A stretch of DNA of 18,320 nt from the NCBI GenBank assembly GCA_002404295.1, contig DHJK01000181.1:4528-22847 (forward strand). The letters are read 5' to 3'. Of the stretch, positions 1 through 6,610 are shown in pieces (position 1 is the stretch's first letter; each line of letters opens with the position of its first letter). A program made the translations under genes and the position numbers. This DNA is from Legionellales bacterium UBA4722. GTDB lineage: Bacteria > Pseudomonadota > Gammaproteobacteria > DSM-16500. The notes under the pieces were generated by a model that searched no databases, was not told where the DNA came from, and worked only from the letters and a program-made list of their open reading frames with translations.

Positions 1-1006
1 CTATAGGAAGAATATAACCCACTGTTTTTGACTTAGGAAAAGAAAAAAATGAAAAAATAATGACTAACCATAATAATAAAAATAATTCAGTGGCATGATG
101 ATTACGGTTTTTCCAGATGTTTTTTATTTGTTGTCCCAAAGCTTGAAATAAAAAAATTGACCACGGCAGAAAACCGGCAAGTACAATAGGTATATAAAAC
201 CAGGCCGCAGTAGGATTATTAAAATCGGCTTGCGTTAAAAACCGTTGAAATTGCTGGGTAACAAAGAAGAAATGAAAAAATTGTGGATTTGCATGTTGTG
301 CAAGCAAATACCATGGCACAGTAATTGCAATAAAAATACAGGCCCCGGTCAGTAATCGCATTTTACTCAGTAAGTTCCAACGATTAAGCAAGGTGATCCA
401 AGCGCCGATAATCATAATAGGGAATGCCAAACCAATGAGTCCCTTGGTTAGTGCAGCCAGCCCGCAAAATACATAAGCCAGCAAGATAAAAACAGTACGT
501 TGCCGGTTTGATGGTGCTTGCAAGGCCACTAAGGAAAAAAGTAAGGTCGTACTAATAAGCACCGCTACTTCTAGATCAAGATTTGCATAATGCGCGGCAC
601 CATAATAAAGAGGGTTCGTGGCTAACATAACCGCGGCAAGAATCCCCGCGCGCCTATTAAAAAGCAAACGCCCAGCGATATAAGTAGTCAAACAGCCCAC
701 TAACGCAATCAAAGCAGGCCAAAATCGCAATGCCCACTCTTTTAAACCAAATAGTTTGATCGCTGACGCTTGTAACCAGTAATACAAAATAGGCTTGTCT
801 AAAAAAGCGACACCATTTAAACGCGGCGTAATATAATCGCCAGTCACCGCCATTTCGCGCGCCACTTCAGAGTAACGCCCTTCATCAGGCGTAAATAAGG
901 GGTGGGCTCCTAGCCACAACATATAAAAAATCCCTAATGCGATGGCAATAAACAGCAGGTCAGAGACCCAGCTGCGAGTTGTTTTTGCTTTATGAGTTGC
1001 GAACAC
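1..1006 (-). CDS. ArnT-like (GT83/PMT superfamily) lipid-linked sugar transferase, 3' end cut by window edge
   Basis: This polytopic inner-membrane glycosyltransferase probably moves a sugar from undecaprenyl phosphate onto lipid A or another envelope acceptor on the periplasmic face. About 335 codons are open from a GTG at 1006 to the left edge, so the C-terminus is missing. After a first TM segment (about residues 16-33) comes the family's acidic motif PDEGRYSEVAREM, with D41 and E42. It is followed by LDKPILYYWLQA, a chain of hydrophobic segments, and near the cut end FPKSKTVGYILP, which matches the 'K-yilP' region of ArnT proteins. An in-frame TAA lies directly before the GTG, so no upstream start is possible; a weak GGGA sits about 10 bases ahead. 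It diverges from the deacetylase gene with only 53 bases between them. Family membership is firm; the sugar (L-Ara4N, galactosamine or other) cannot be read from the sequence. Confidence 0.88.
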   Translation of the reverse strand, partial: MFATHKAKTTRSWVSDLLFIAIALGIFYMLWLGAHPLFTPDEGRYSEVAREMAVTGDYITPRLNGVAFLDKPILYYWLQASAIKLFGLKEWALRFWPALIALVGCLTTYIAGRLLFNRRAGILAAVMLATNPLYYGAAHYANLDLEVAVLISTTLLFSLVALQAPSNRQRTVFILLAYVFCGLAALTKGLIGLAFPIMIIGAWITLLNRWNLLSKMRLLTGACIFIAITVPWYLLAQHANPQFFHFFFVTQQFQRFLTQADFNNPTAAWFYIPIVLAGFLPWSIFLFQALGQQIKNIWKNRNHHATELFLLLWLVIIFSFFSFPKSKTVGYILPI

Positions 1007-1059
1007 TTATTGATTCCCGTAGATTAAACATACCTAACTAGTGAAAAAACTCTGCTACC

Positions 1060-1890
1060 ATGAAGAGCATAACCCTGTGCGCCGATGATTATGGGCAAAA
1101 TACGGCTATTTCTCAAGCGATTATTGTATTGCTGAAGGAAAAAAAGCTGTCCGCCACCAGTTGTATGACCACCGCACCGCAATGGCTAATGCATGCCGCG
1201 TGGCTTGCGCCCTTTAAAGATCAAGCAGACATCGGTGTTCATTTCAACCTAACAGATGGTAAACCGCTCTCAGCCGCTTTTATCGAAGCCTATGGCACAT
1301 CCTTTCCTTCTTTATCGACGTTGCTTAAAAAATGTTACTTAAGGCAACTGGATCAGTCTGTTATCTATGCGGAGCTCAATGCGCAATTAGATCAATTTAT
1401 CGCAGGGGTAGGGCGCTTGCCTGATTTTATCGATGGTCATCAACATGTGCATCAATTTCCTCTGATTCGAGACATGCTATTGAAGTTGTATCAAGAGCGA
1501 TTGCATTCTCCTTGCTATGTACGCAGTGTGAATGATCCTGCTGTTTGGCGACGTATTCGTGAAGATGCTTATATAAAACGATTGATCATTCAATTAACCG
1601 GTGCCCAACCATTGAAGCAGCAATTAGTTCGACTTAACATTCCTCATAACGCTTCGTTCTCTGGCATTTATGATTTTAACCATGCTGCAGACTATGCCAC
1701 TTTCTTTTCCCGTTTTCTAAAAGAAAGTGTCGAAGGTGGATTAATCATGTGTCATCCAGGTTTGCCTCATGCAGAAGATAAGGATGAAATAGCCATATCA
1801 CGGCCGTACGAATATCATTATTTTCAAAGTAAAATATTTGATGTTGCATGTCAAAAAAACAAGGTAGTAATTGCACGTTATACAAAATAA
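1060..1890 (+). CDS. YdjC/ChbG-family carbohydrate deacetylase (NaxD/HpnK-like)
   Basis: This is a metal-dependent N-deacetylase of the YdjC fold. The family removes acetyl groups from amino sugars: ChbG acts on chitobiose, HpnK on hopanoids and NaxD on undecaprenyl-phosphate-linked GalNAc. Visible motifs are CADDYGQN (D9, D10), SATSCMTTAP, GVHFNLTDG (H61), DGHQHVHQFP (H127, H129, H131) and CHPGLP (H232), which together form the expected metal site and catalytic set. The 276 residues are normal for the family, with no signal peptide and no TM segment, so it is cytoplasmic. The ATG is the first start after an in-frame TGA at 1042; no clear Shine-Dalgarno precedes it, so initiation may be leaderless or weak. 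The divergent ArnT-like neighbour makes a lipid-linked sugar the likely substrate (inference). ChbG-like chitooligosaccharide use is less likely because no chb genes are nearby. Confidence 0.88.
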   Translation: MKSITLCADDYGQNTAISQAIIVLLKEKKLSATSCMTTAPQWLMHAAWLAPFKDQADIGVHFNLTDGKPLSAAFIEAYGTSFPSLSTLLKKCYLRQLDQSVIYAELNAQLDQFIAGVGRLPDFIDGHQHVHQFPLIRDMLLKLYQERLHSPCYVRSVNDPAVWRRIREDAYIKRLIIQLTGAQPLKQQLVRLNIPHNASFSGIYDFNHAADYATFFSRFLKESVEGGLIMCHPGLPHAEDKDEIAISRPYEYHYFQSKIFDVACQKNKVVIARYTK

Positions 1891-1917
1891 AATCACTACT
1901 AAAATTCGGTACTCCTA

Positions 1918-1979
1918 TCGGTATTTATCAATAAATATCATGTAATTAGCAGCTATTCAAGCAATTTTAAAAATACCGA
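1918..1979. repeat. Inverted repeat and TCGGTA motifs upstream of the paralog pair
   Basis: A perfect 9-base inverted repeat has arms TCGGTATTT (1918-1926) and AAATACCGA (1971-1979), separated by 44 bases. A further TCGGTA lies at 1906-1911, 12 bases ahead of the first arm in the same orientation. A -10-like TATACT follows at 1981-1986, with only a poor -35 (TTCAAG, 1956-1961, 19-base spacing). The right arm would therefore lie in the promoter spacer, a reasonable place for a regulator site. The loop is too long for a terminator. The match could be chance in AT-rich DNA. Confidence 0.35.
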
Positions 1980-2017
1980 CTATACTTATTCTAAGACATC
2001 TTGGGAGGTATAGGTAT

Positions 2018-3172
2018 ATGCAAAACCGATACGCACATACACTCACAGCTGAGGATTTAAGAAATGCTGCTAAAAAAAATCCGGGCGCAAACGCTCTCCC
2101 TCTGACAGAGCTATACGCGGATCAAAGTGGGCAGAAGAGCAGAGGGGGGAAGTATGAAGGGCTAATAACATTTCAAAAAGACGTAGAGAGGAATACAAAA
2201 ATAAATGGTAACATAAAAAAAGTTCTTCCTTATAAAGATAATCAAGATGCCACTGAATTCCATGCAATGATTCGCGAGGAACTAGGTATTGACCCGGCAA
2301 AACTTGACGCTTCTTATAGTCAAAATTTACTAAGTATTTTGACGCATACACTCAACTATAATGATCAAGTCGGTGTCAACAAAGGTTATAGTTATAGTTT
2401 TGGATATGTAGCTGAAAATCCTGCAGATAGCGTTAGAGATACTAATTTTTATCGAGAAAATAATGAGGTTTATTGTAAAATAAAAATAAAAGAATATACC
2501 GTAAGCCAATCCTTTACTGGAGACGCCAAAGGTGAAGGTAAGAACCTCCTAATCCCGGGTCCCATAGAGGTAGTGTATAAGCTAGTGGACGGTCCTGAAG
2601 GAAGCATGTTTGCATTGCAACATATAGCAACAGATTCTGCTTTTCTTCGCGATGTATTTTTAGCAAAAAAAGAAGGATTGGAAAAGCAATTAAAAGGTGA
2701 GTTGTTAGATGTTACTCCATTAACTCTTCTTAAAAATATGGAAAATTTATTAATAGCTCCCCCAATAGCTTCTGGAAATAAGAATCCATTAATGAAAGAA
2801 GTCATTCAAAATTCTTTTTTTAAAGCATTAACAGCAGTAGGTCAATATCACAATACTAGAATGTCAGCTAATGAGTTAGTGGAAGCTTTGGAACGAATTA
2901 AAATTGAGGTCGAGTCAATTGAGAGCGAATCTTCAAGAAAGCAATCTTTTATTAAACGAGTTTCGATTATTGGAAAACAGGATAATAAACCTGCAACCCA
3001 CGCAATACAACAAGCTATTGATAGTGCAAAAAGATTACCTGCATATCAAGTTGTTGCTGTCGTTGACAAATCGAATAAAGAAAAAGTGTCACCTTCTAAT
3101 GATGCAAAAACTGAAAACGCAGAACCACCTATTGTTAGAATGCGTATGGGTAGTGGGGGCAGGAGCGCCTAG
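2018..3172 (+). CDS. Unknown protein, first of two tandem paralogs (384 aa)
   Basis: I do not recognise this family. The protein is hydrophilic with no signal peptide or TM segment. It is clearly paralogous to the next gene along its whole length. The shared blocks are the N-terminus (MQNRYAHTLTAEDLRNAAKK), LGIDPAKLDASYSQNL at about 89-104, and the best-conserved core at about 181-225, containing YKLVDGPEGS, FALQ and SAFLR. The region about 280-345 has likely helices, then a variable lysine/serine-rich tail ends in VRMRMGSGGRSA. A strong ribosome binding site GGGAGGT (2003-2009), 8 bases from the ATG, fixes the start. The next gene follows after 46 bases, so the two are probably co-transcribed. 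A cytosolic protein with a basic, flexible C-terminal tail would suit a type IV secretion effector, but no enzymatic motif supports any function. Confidence 0.82.
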   Translation: MQNRYAHTLTAEDLRNAAKKNPGANALPLTELYADQSGQKSRGGKYEGLITFQKDVERNTKINGNIKKVLPYKDNQDATEFHAMIREELGIDPAKLDASYSQNLLSILTHTLNYNDQVGVNKGYSYSFGYVAENPADSVRDTNFYRENNEVYCKIKIKEYTVSQSFTGDAKGEGKNLLIPGPIEVVYKLVDGPEGSMFALQHIATDSAFLRDVFLAKKEGLEKQLKGELLDVTPLTLLKNMENLLIAPPIASGNKNPLMKEVIQNSFFKALTAVGQYHNTRMSANELVEALERIKIEVESIESESSRKQSFIKRVSIIGKQDNKPATHAIQQAIDSAKRLPAYQVVAVVDKSNKEKVSPSNDAKTENAEPPIVRMRMGSGGRSA

Positions 3173-3218
3173 AAAGATATAATCCTATGATATATGTTAT
3201 GGCTCAGAGGTATTTCAT

Positions 3219-4277
3219 ATGCAAGAACGCTATCTCTATAGTTTATCGGTGGAGCAATTAAGAGCGGCAGCTAAAAAAAATCTTGATGTAACAGATGGGA
3301 TTCCCCTTGCAACGCTTTATACTGATATTCATGCAAAGAAGGATGTAAATGATCAGTGGACTGGAATAAAGACATTCTGTACCGACATTAATAGAGCTGA
3401 AGGGATAAATATTAACGGTAAATATATTCCAATTCCGGAAGGTAAAGCCAACAATGTGATTCAAGAGCAATTAAAGATTAACCCAGAAAAAATTGATACT
3501 TCTTTTTCACAAAATTTAATGCATCTTGCGGTACATCCACTTCAAACTAACAAAGAAATAGGAATGCCAAATAATATAATTTGTCAACCTCGTAGACTGG
3601 AAGGTGATATTTATCGAAACGGTGAAGATGTTTATTATAAAGTAAAGGTAGAGCAGTATGATTTTGCTTATGCTGGTGATGCTGTTGCAAAGAACGATAT
3701 TGTTAATGGTCCAGTAGAAATATTGTATAAACTTGTAGATGGTCCTGAAGGAAGCATATTTGCATTACAGCAAATATCAACCAATTCAGCTTTTCTCCGT
3801 GCTGCGTTTTTAGGAGAGAAAGGATTAAAAGAGCAATTAGAGCGCGCAGGGAATACTCAAGTGGTTCTTAATGCAATTGAAACGAAATTAATAGATGAAC
3901 TCAAAAAGGCGCCCCTAACACAACCCGAAATGGTTACTCATAAGGCTTATTATGACGCACTAACAGTAGTTGGGCACTATCAAAAGGGAACTATATCAGC
4001 TAATCAATTAGTCAATGAGTTAGAACACCACGAGAGTATAATTAAAAAAGCCACAGAGAAATCGCAGCCTATTAAGGCTTTATTTAGAAAACGCTCATCG
4101 GTTGTTAATGAGAGCAGCCCATCATATGCTTTAAATATGGTTATTGAAACAGCAAAAAAACTACCTTACGCTGAAGTAAAAGATGTTAAAAAAAATATAA
4201 CTTCTATCCATGCTGAAAACAAAGCCGTTGAGGAGAAGTCCACCGTTAGTAGAAGGCCTTCAGGCAGGGGCTCATAA
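3219..4277 (+). CDS. Unknown protein, second of two tandem paralogs (352 aa)
   Basis: This is a paralog of the preceding gene, of no recognised family, soluble and without a signal peptide. Equivalent blocks are MQERYLYSLSVEQLRAAAKK at the N-terminus, INPEKIDTSFSQNL at about 87-100, and the core at about 164-207 with YKLVDGPEGS, FALQ and SAFLR. At DNA level, 17 bases of the core (GGTCCTGAAGGAAGCAT) are identical between 2591-2607 and 3741-3757, although synonymous positions elsewhere have diverged. That indicates an old tandem duplication still under protein-level constraint. The tail contains VEEKSTVSRRPSGRGS, a glutamate-rich patch followed by a basic Ser/Gly end. AGAGG at 3206-3210 lies 8 bases before the ATG. 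Its stop codon overlaps by 6 bases the end of the convergent transporter gene. Secretion as an effector is speculative. Confidence 0.82.
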   Translation: MQERYLYSLSVEQLRAAAKKNLDVTDGIPLATLYTDIHAKKDVNDQWTGIKTFCTDINRAEGININGKYIPIPEGKANNVIQEQLKINPEKIDTSFSQNLMHLAVHPLQTNKEIGMPNNIICQPRRLEGDIYRNGEDVYYKVKVEQYDFAYAGDAVAKNDIVNGPVEILYKLVDGPEGSIFALQQISTNSAFLRAAFLGEKGLKEQLERAGNTQVVLNAIETKLIDELKKAPLTQPEMVTHKAYYDALTVVGHYQKGTISANQLVNELEHHESIIKKATEKSQPIKALFRKRSSVVNESSPSYALNMVIETAKKLPYAEVKDVKKNITSIHAENKAVEEKSTVSRRPSGRGS

Positions 4278-5792
4278 TCCAACCGAGCTCATTCTCTGAA
4301 TATTACCCATTAATTTTTTCTCATGCGTCAATCGCAATACCAGCGGCACACAAACTAATAAAAGCACACCCGCACCAATGGCTGCCAACCCAAGTAATCC
4401 AAAAGTATAGCTATAGCCTGTATTAGTCACTAACGGATCCAGCGACTGTGTATTTCCCAATGCTAAATTAGAAAAATACCCCGATAAGGTCGCCGCCACT
4501 CCCATAATCATTAACCATGTTCCCATCATAATGCCTTGTAAATTGACGGGTGCTAATTGCCCAATCATCGCATAACCAATAGGAGCGATGAATAATTCGC
4601 CAGTACTTTGTAATATAAAACTCGCTAATATCCAATTGAAATTCGTATATCCTTGTGGATTTGCAAAATAAATTCCTATAGGTAAAAGACAAAGCGCTGC
4701 GCCAGTCAAAACTAATGCAACAGAAAATTGAATTGGAATAGTGAGTCGTAAACCGCGCTCACGAAGCTGTGCGAACACAACACTTAAAACAGGTCCGCCT
4801 ACAATAATGACAATGGTATTTATATTTTGCACCCATTGCGGCGCAATCAAGATACCGAGGTAATGTAAATTAACATTTCTAGCAATGAATAAAGTGAGCC
4901 CCATCGGTGCTAATTGGTAAAGTGTCCAAAAGACCAGTGCTGCAGAAGAAAGTACTAGATAGGCCCACATTTTATCTTTTTTATCTTTTGCAGGTTGCCT
5001 GATGGTTAATGCTATAATCGCGCATATCATGACGACACCTGCGCCAATTATTAAGGTATCGCTCGTATGTGAATGTTCTAGCAGCCATCGTAGTGCTAAA
5101 CATAATATAAAAACAAAACCAAGACCGATAAAATTAACGCGGTATTTTTCTATCGTTTTTAAAGCACTATAGAGCGTTTGAATATCGCAAAGTGTACGCC
5201 ATTTTAGAAATACAATCAGCAATGCAATAATATTGCTAATACTGCTTAAAAGAAAAAGCATCGAGTAACCATGCGATAATTGATAATACCCACTAATAGA
5301 AAAACCTACAAAAAAACCTATATTCATACCGCTATAGTTCCATAAAAAAGCGGCTTCACGACGTTTATCGTCAGGTTTAAATAATTGAGTTAACATGCAG
5401 TTAATACAAGTGAGATTAAATCCACTACCTGCTAGAAAAATTGCTAGCGCCCAATAAAATGCACTCATTGTTTGTAAAGATAATGCAATACAACCTATGA
5501 ATTGAGCGATCAAGCCAACAGAAAATAACATGCGATAGCTCATAAAACGTCCGCCCACATTTCCAGCAAACAAAGGCAGCGCATAATGAAAAGCAAGAAA
5601 AGAAGCTGTAATACCTGTAGCAACCGTATCACTGAGTTTTAAAGCGGTGGTTGCATAGAGCACTAGCGTTGAATAAAGCACACTAAATGCGAGTGTTGCA
5701 AATATTTGGATGAGAAAAAGAACGCCCGCGCCTGTTGGCATAATATCATTGTATTTTTTTATCCACATTCTGATAGAGTTATTTTGATTCAT
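4272..5792 (-). CDS. POT/PTR2-family (MFS) peptide transporter-like protein lacking ExxER
   Basis: This 506-residue inner-membrane protein has about a dozen hydrophobic segments. The POT family normally imports di- and tripeptides with protons. The family signature is visible at about 149-163 (FLWNYSGMNIGFFVG), preceded by the loop QLFKPDDKRREAA; the loop after TM2 carries GGRFMSYR. The TM1 proton-coupling motif ExxERFxYY is absent: aligning on the following LVLY places Q29, A32 and T33 where E, E and R are expected. It may therefore use a different coupling or substrate. The ATG at 5792 lies inside the end of the Hpt gene (14-base overlap), with GGAG about 10 bases upstream, so it is translationally linked to the phosphorelay genes. 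Its 3' end overlaps the convergent paralog gene by 6 bases, leaving no room for a dedicated terminator. Confidence 0.85.
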   Translation of the reverse strand: MNQNNSIRMWIKKYNDIMPTGAGVLFLIQIFATLAFSVLYSTLVLYATTALKLSDTVATGITASFLAFHYALPLFAGNVGGRFMSYRMLFSVGLIAQFIGCIALSLQTMSAFYWALAIFLAGSGFNLTCINCMLTQLFKPDDKRREAAFLWNYSGMNIGFFVGFSISGYYQLSHGYSMLFLLSSISNIIALLIVFLKWRTLCDIQTLYSALKTIEKYRVNFIGLGFVFILCLALRWLLEHSHTSDTLIIGAGVVMICAIIALTIRQPAKDKKDKMWAYLVLSSAALVFWTLYQLAPMGLTLFIARNVNLHYLGILIAPQWVQNINTIVIIVGGPVLSVVFAQLRERGLRLTIPIQFSVALVLTGAALCLLPIGIYFANPQGYTNFNWILASFILQSTGELFIAPIGYAMIGQLAPVNLQGIMMGTWLMIMGVAATLSGYFSNLALGNTQSLDPLVTNTGYSYTFGLLGLAAIGAGVLLLVCVPLVLRLTHEKKLMGNIQRMSSVGL

Positions 5793-6144
5793 TCAGAATG
5801 CTCCGAAAATTATCGCTCGTTATTTGCTTAGTTAACTCATTGGCTTCAAGCTCGAGCTGTGCCAGCAAAGTGGGCATCTGAATATATTTTTTGTTATTAA
5901 GCGCTTGCTCGGCCGCTGCAACTGCCATTTTTAATCGAGGGGCGCCGCAATAGCAAAGCGCACCATGCAGTTTATGTAGGCTCATTTTTAAGGCTTTGAA
6001 ATCATAAATGTCATATTCTTTTTTTATTGCTATGACTTCATTGGGGAGTTCTTTTACTAACCTGAAAAACATGTCTTCTGCAAATTCTCGGTTGTTGCCT
6101 GCTAATTGTATTGCCAGTTCCCAATCGATGACTGAATGTTGCAT
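5779..6144 (-). CDS. Free-standing histidine phosphotransfer (Hpt) protein
   Basis: This 121-residue, all-helical, cytoplasmic protein relays phosphoryl groups between receiver domains. The signature LHKLHGALCYCGAPRL places the phosphorylated histidine at H57, with the invariant Gly at 61 and the conserved G67 and L71 turn. The HKLHG form resembles the Hpt module at the end of BarA/LetS-type hybrid kinases, but here it is a separate gene. GAGGA lies about 8 bases before the ATG. The gene follows the receiver gene after 53 bases, and its stop lies within the start region of the transporter gene. The partners are presumably the adjacent receiver and kinase, with a final regulator encoded elsewhere. 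The relay direction is inferred. Confidence 0.88.
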   Translation of the reverse strand: MQHSVIDWELAIQLAGNNREFAEDMFFRLVKELPNEVIAIKKEYDIYDFKALKMSLHKLHGALCYCGAPRLKMAVAAAEQALNNKKYIQMPTLLAQLELEANELTKQITSDNFRSILNESK

Positions 6145-6197
6145 GTGCGATTCCTCATATAATCACATTGATCGTGTCTGGATATAATAGGATAGTA

Positions 6198-6590
6198 TTA
6201 GTTTCCTGAGGTTTTTTCTTGAGAGCCATGCAGCAATAAATCAATGGCCATTAGTAACGCTGCTTTATTAACGGGTTTTTCAAAAGAGGCTGACGCGCCT
6301 AATGATTCCGATAAATCCAGATAACCGGTAGGGTCTAAACGCCCGCCACCTGAAATTGCGATAATTTCCATCTTTGGATGTCTATTTTTTACTTCTGAAA
6401 TAAGAGTAATACCACTCATTTTTGGCATAATAATATCAGTAATCATAATATCGGGATTTGAATTCTTTAAAGCTTCAATCGCTTCTTCCCCATTGGCTGC
6501 TGTGATCACTTGATGCGATGCGCGCTCTAACATTTGCGTTAACATGTCTCTCACTAGCTCGTCATCTTCTACTAATAAAATACTGGCCAT
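6198..6590 (-). CDS. Single-domain (CheY-like) response regulator
   Basis: This 130-residue receiver domain has no output domain. The acidic pair D9/D10, phospho-acceptor D52 (MITDIIMP), S80 (AISGGG) and K105 (FEKP) are all present, so it should be phosphorylatable. The C-terminus ends about 25 residues after the FEKP motif, which excludes a DNA-binding domain. An excellent AGGAGG-type ribosome binding site precedes the ATG by about 6 bases. Only 20 bases separate it from the kinase gene upstream and 53 from the Hpt gene downstream. The natural reading is kinase to this receiver to Hpt. It could instead act through protein-protein contact, like CheY. Confidence 0.93.
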   Translation of the reverse strand: MASILLVEDDELVRDMLTQMLERASHQVITAANGEEAIEALKNSNPDIMITDIIMPKMSGITLISEVKNRHPKMEIIAISGGGRLDPTGYLDLSESLGASASFEKPVNKAALLMAIDLLLHGSQEKTSGN

Positions 6591-6610
6591 ACGTTACCTC
6601 CTGTCTAAAT

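Noticed and set aside
1980..2017. Possible PmrA-type box upstream of the paralog operon
   Set aside because: Only CTTATTCTAAG resembles part of the Legionella PmrA consensus; the required direct repeat of CTTAAT-like half-sites is absent.
2070..2805. Antisense reading frames of 93 and 111 codons opposite the first paralog
   Set aside because: Both are antisense shadows of a conserved coding region, with no ribosome binding site or recognisable motif.
2904..3182. 92-codon reading frame on the plus strand overlapping the first paralog
   Set aside because: It lies wholly in another frame of a gene whose protein is conserved in the neighbouring paralog; no ribosome binding site and no family resemblance.
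4278..4320. Search for a terminator between the second paralog and the convergent transporter gene
   Set aside because: The two stop codons overlap by 6 bases and no GC-rich stem with a T-run is visible on either side.
4468..4692. 74-codon minus-strand frame within the transporter gene
   Set aside because: It is an alternative frame of the POT-like gene, whose own frame encodes continuous TM segments and family motifs.
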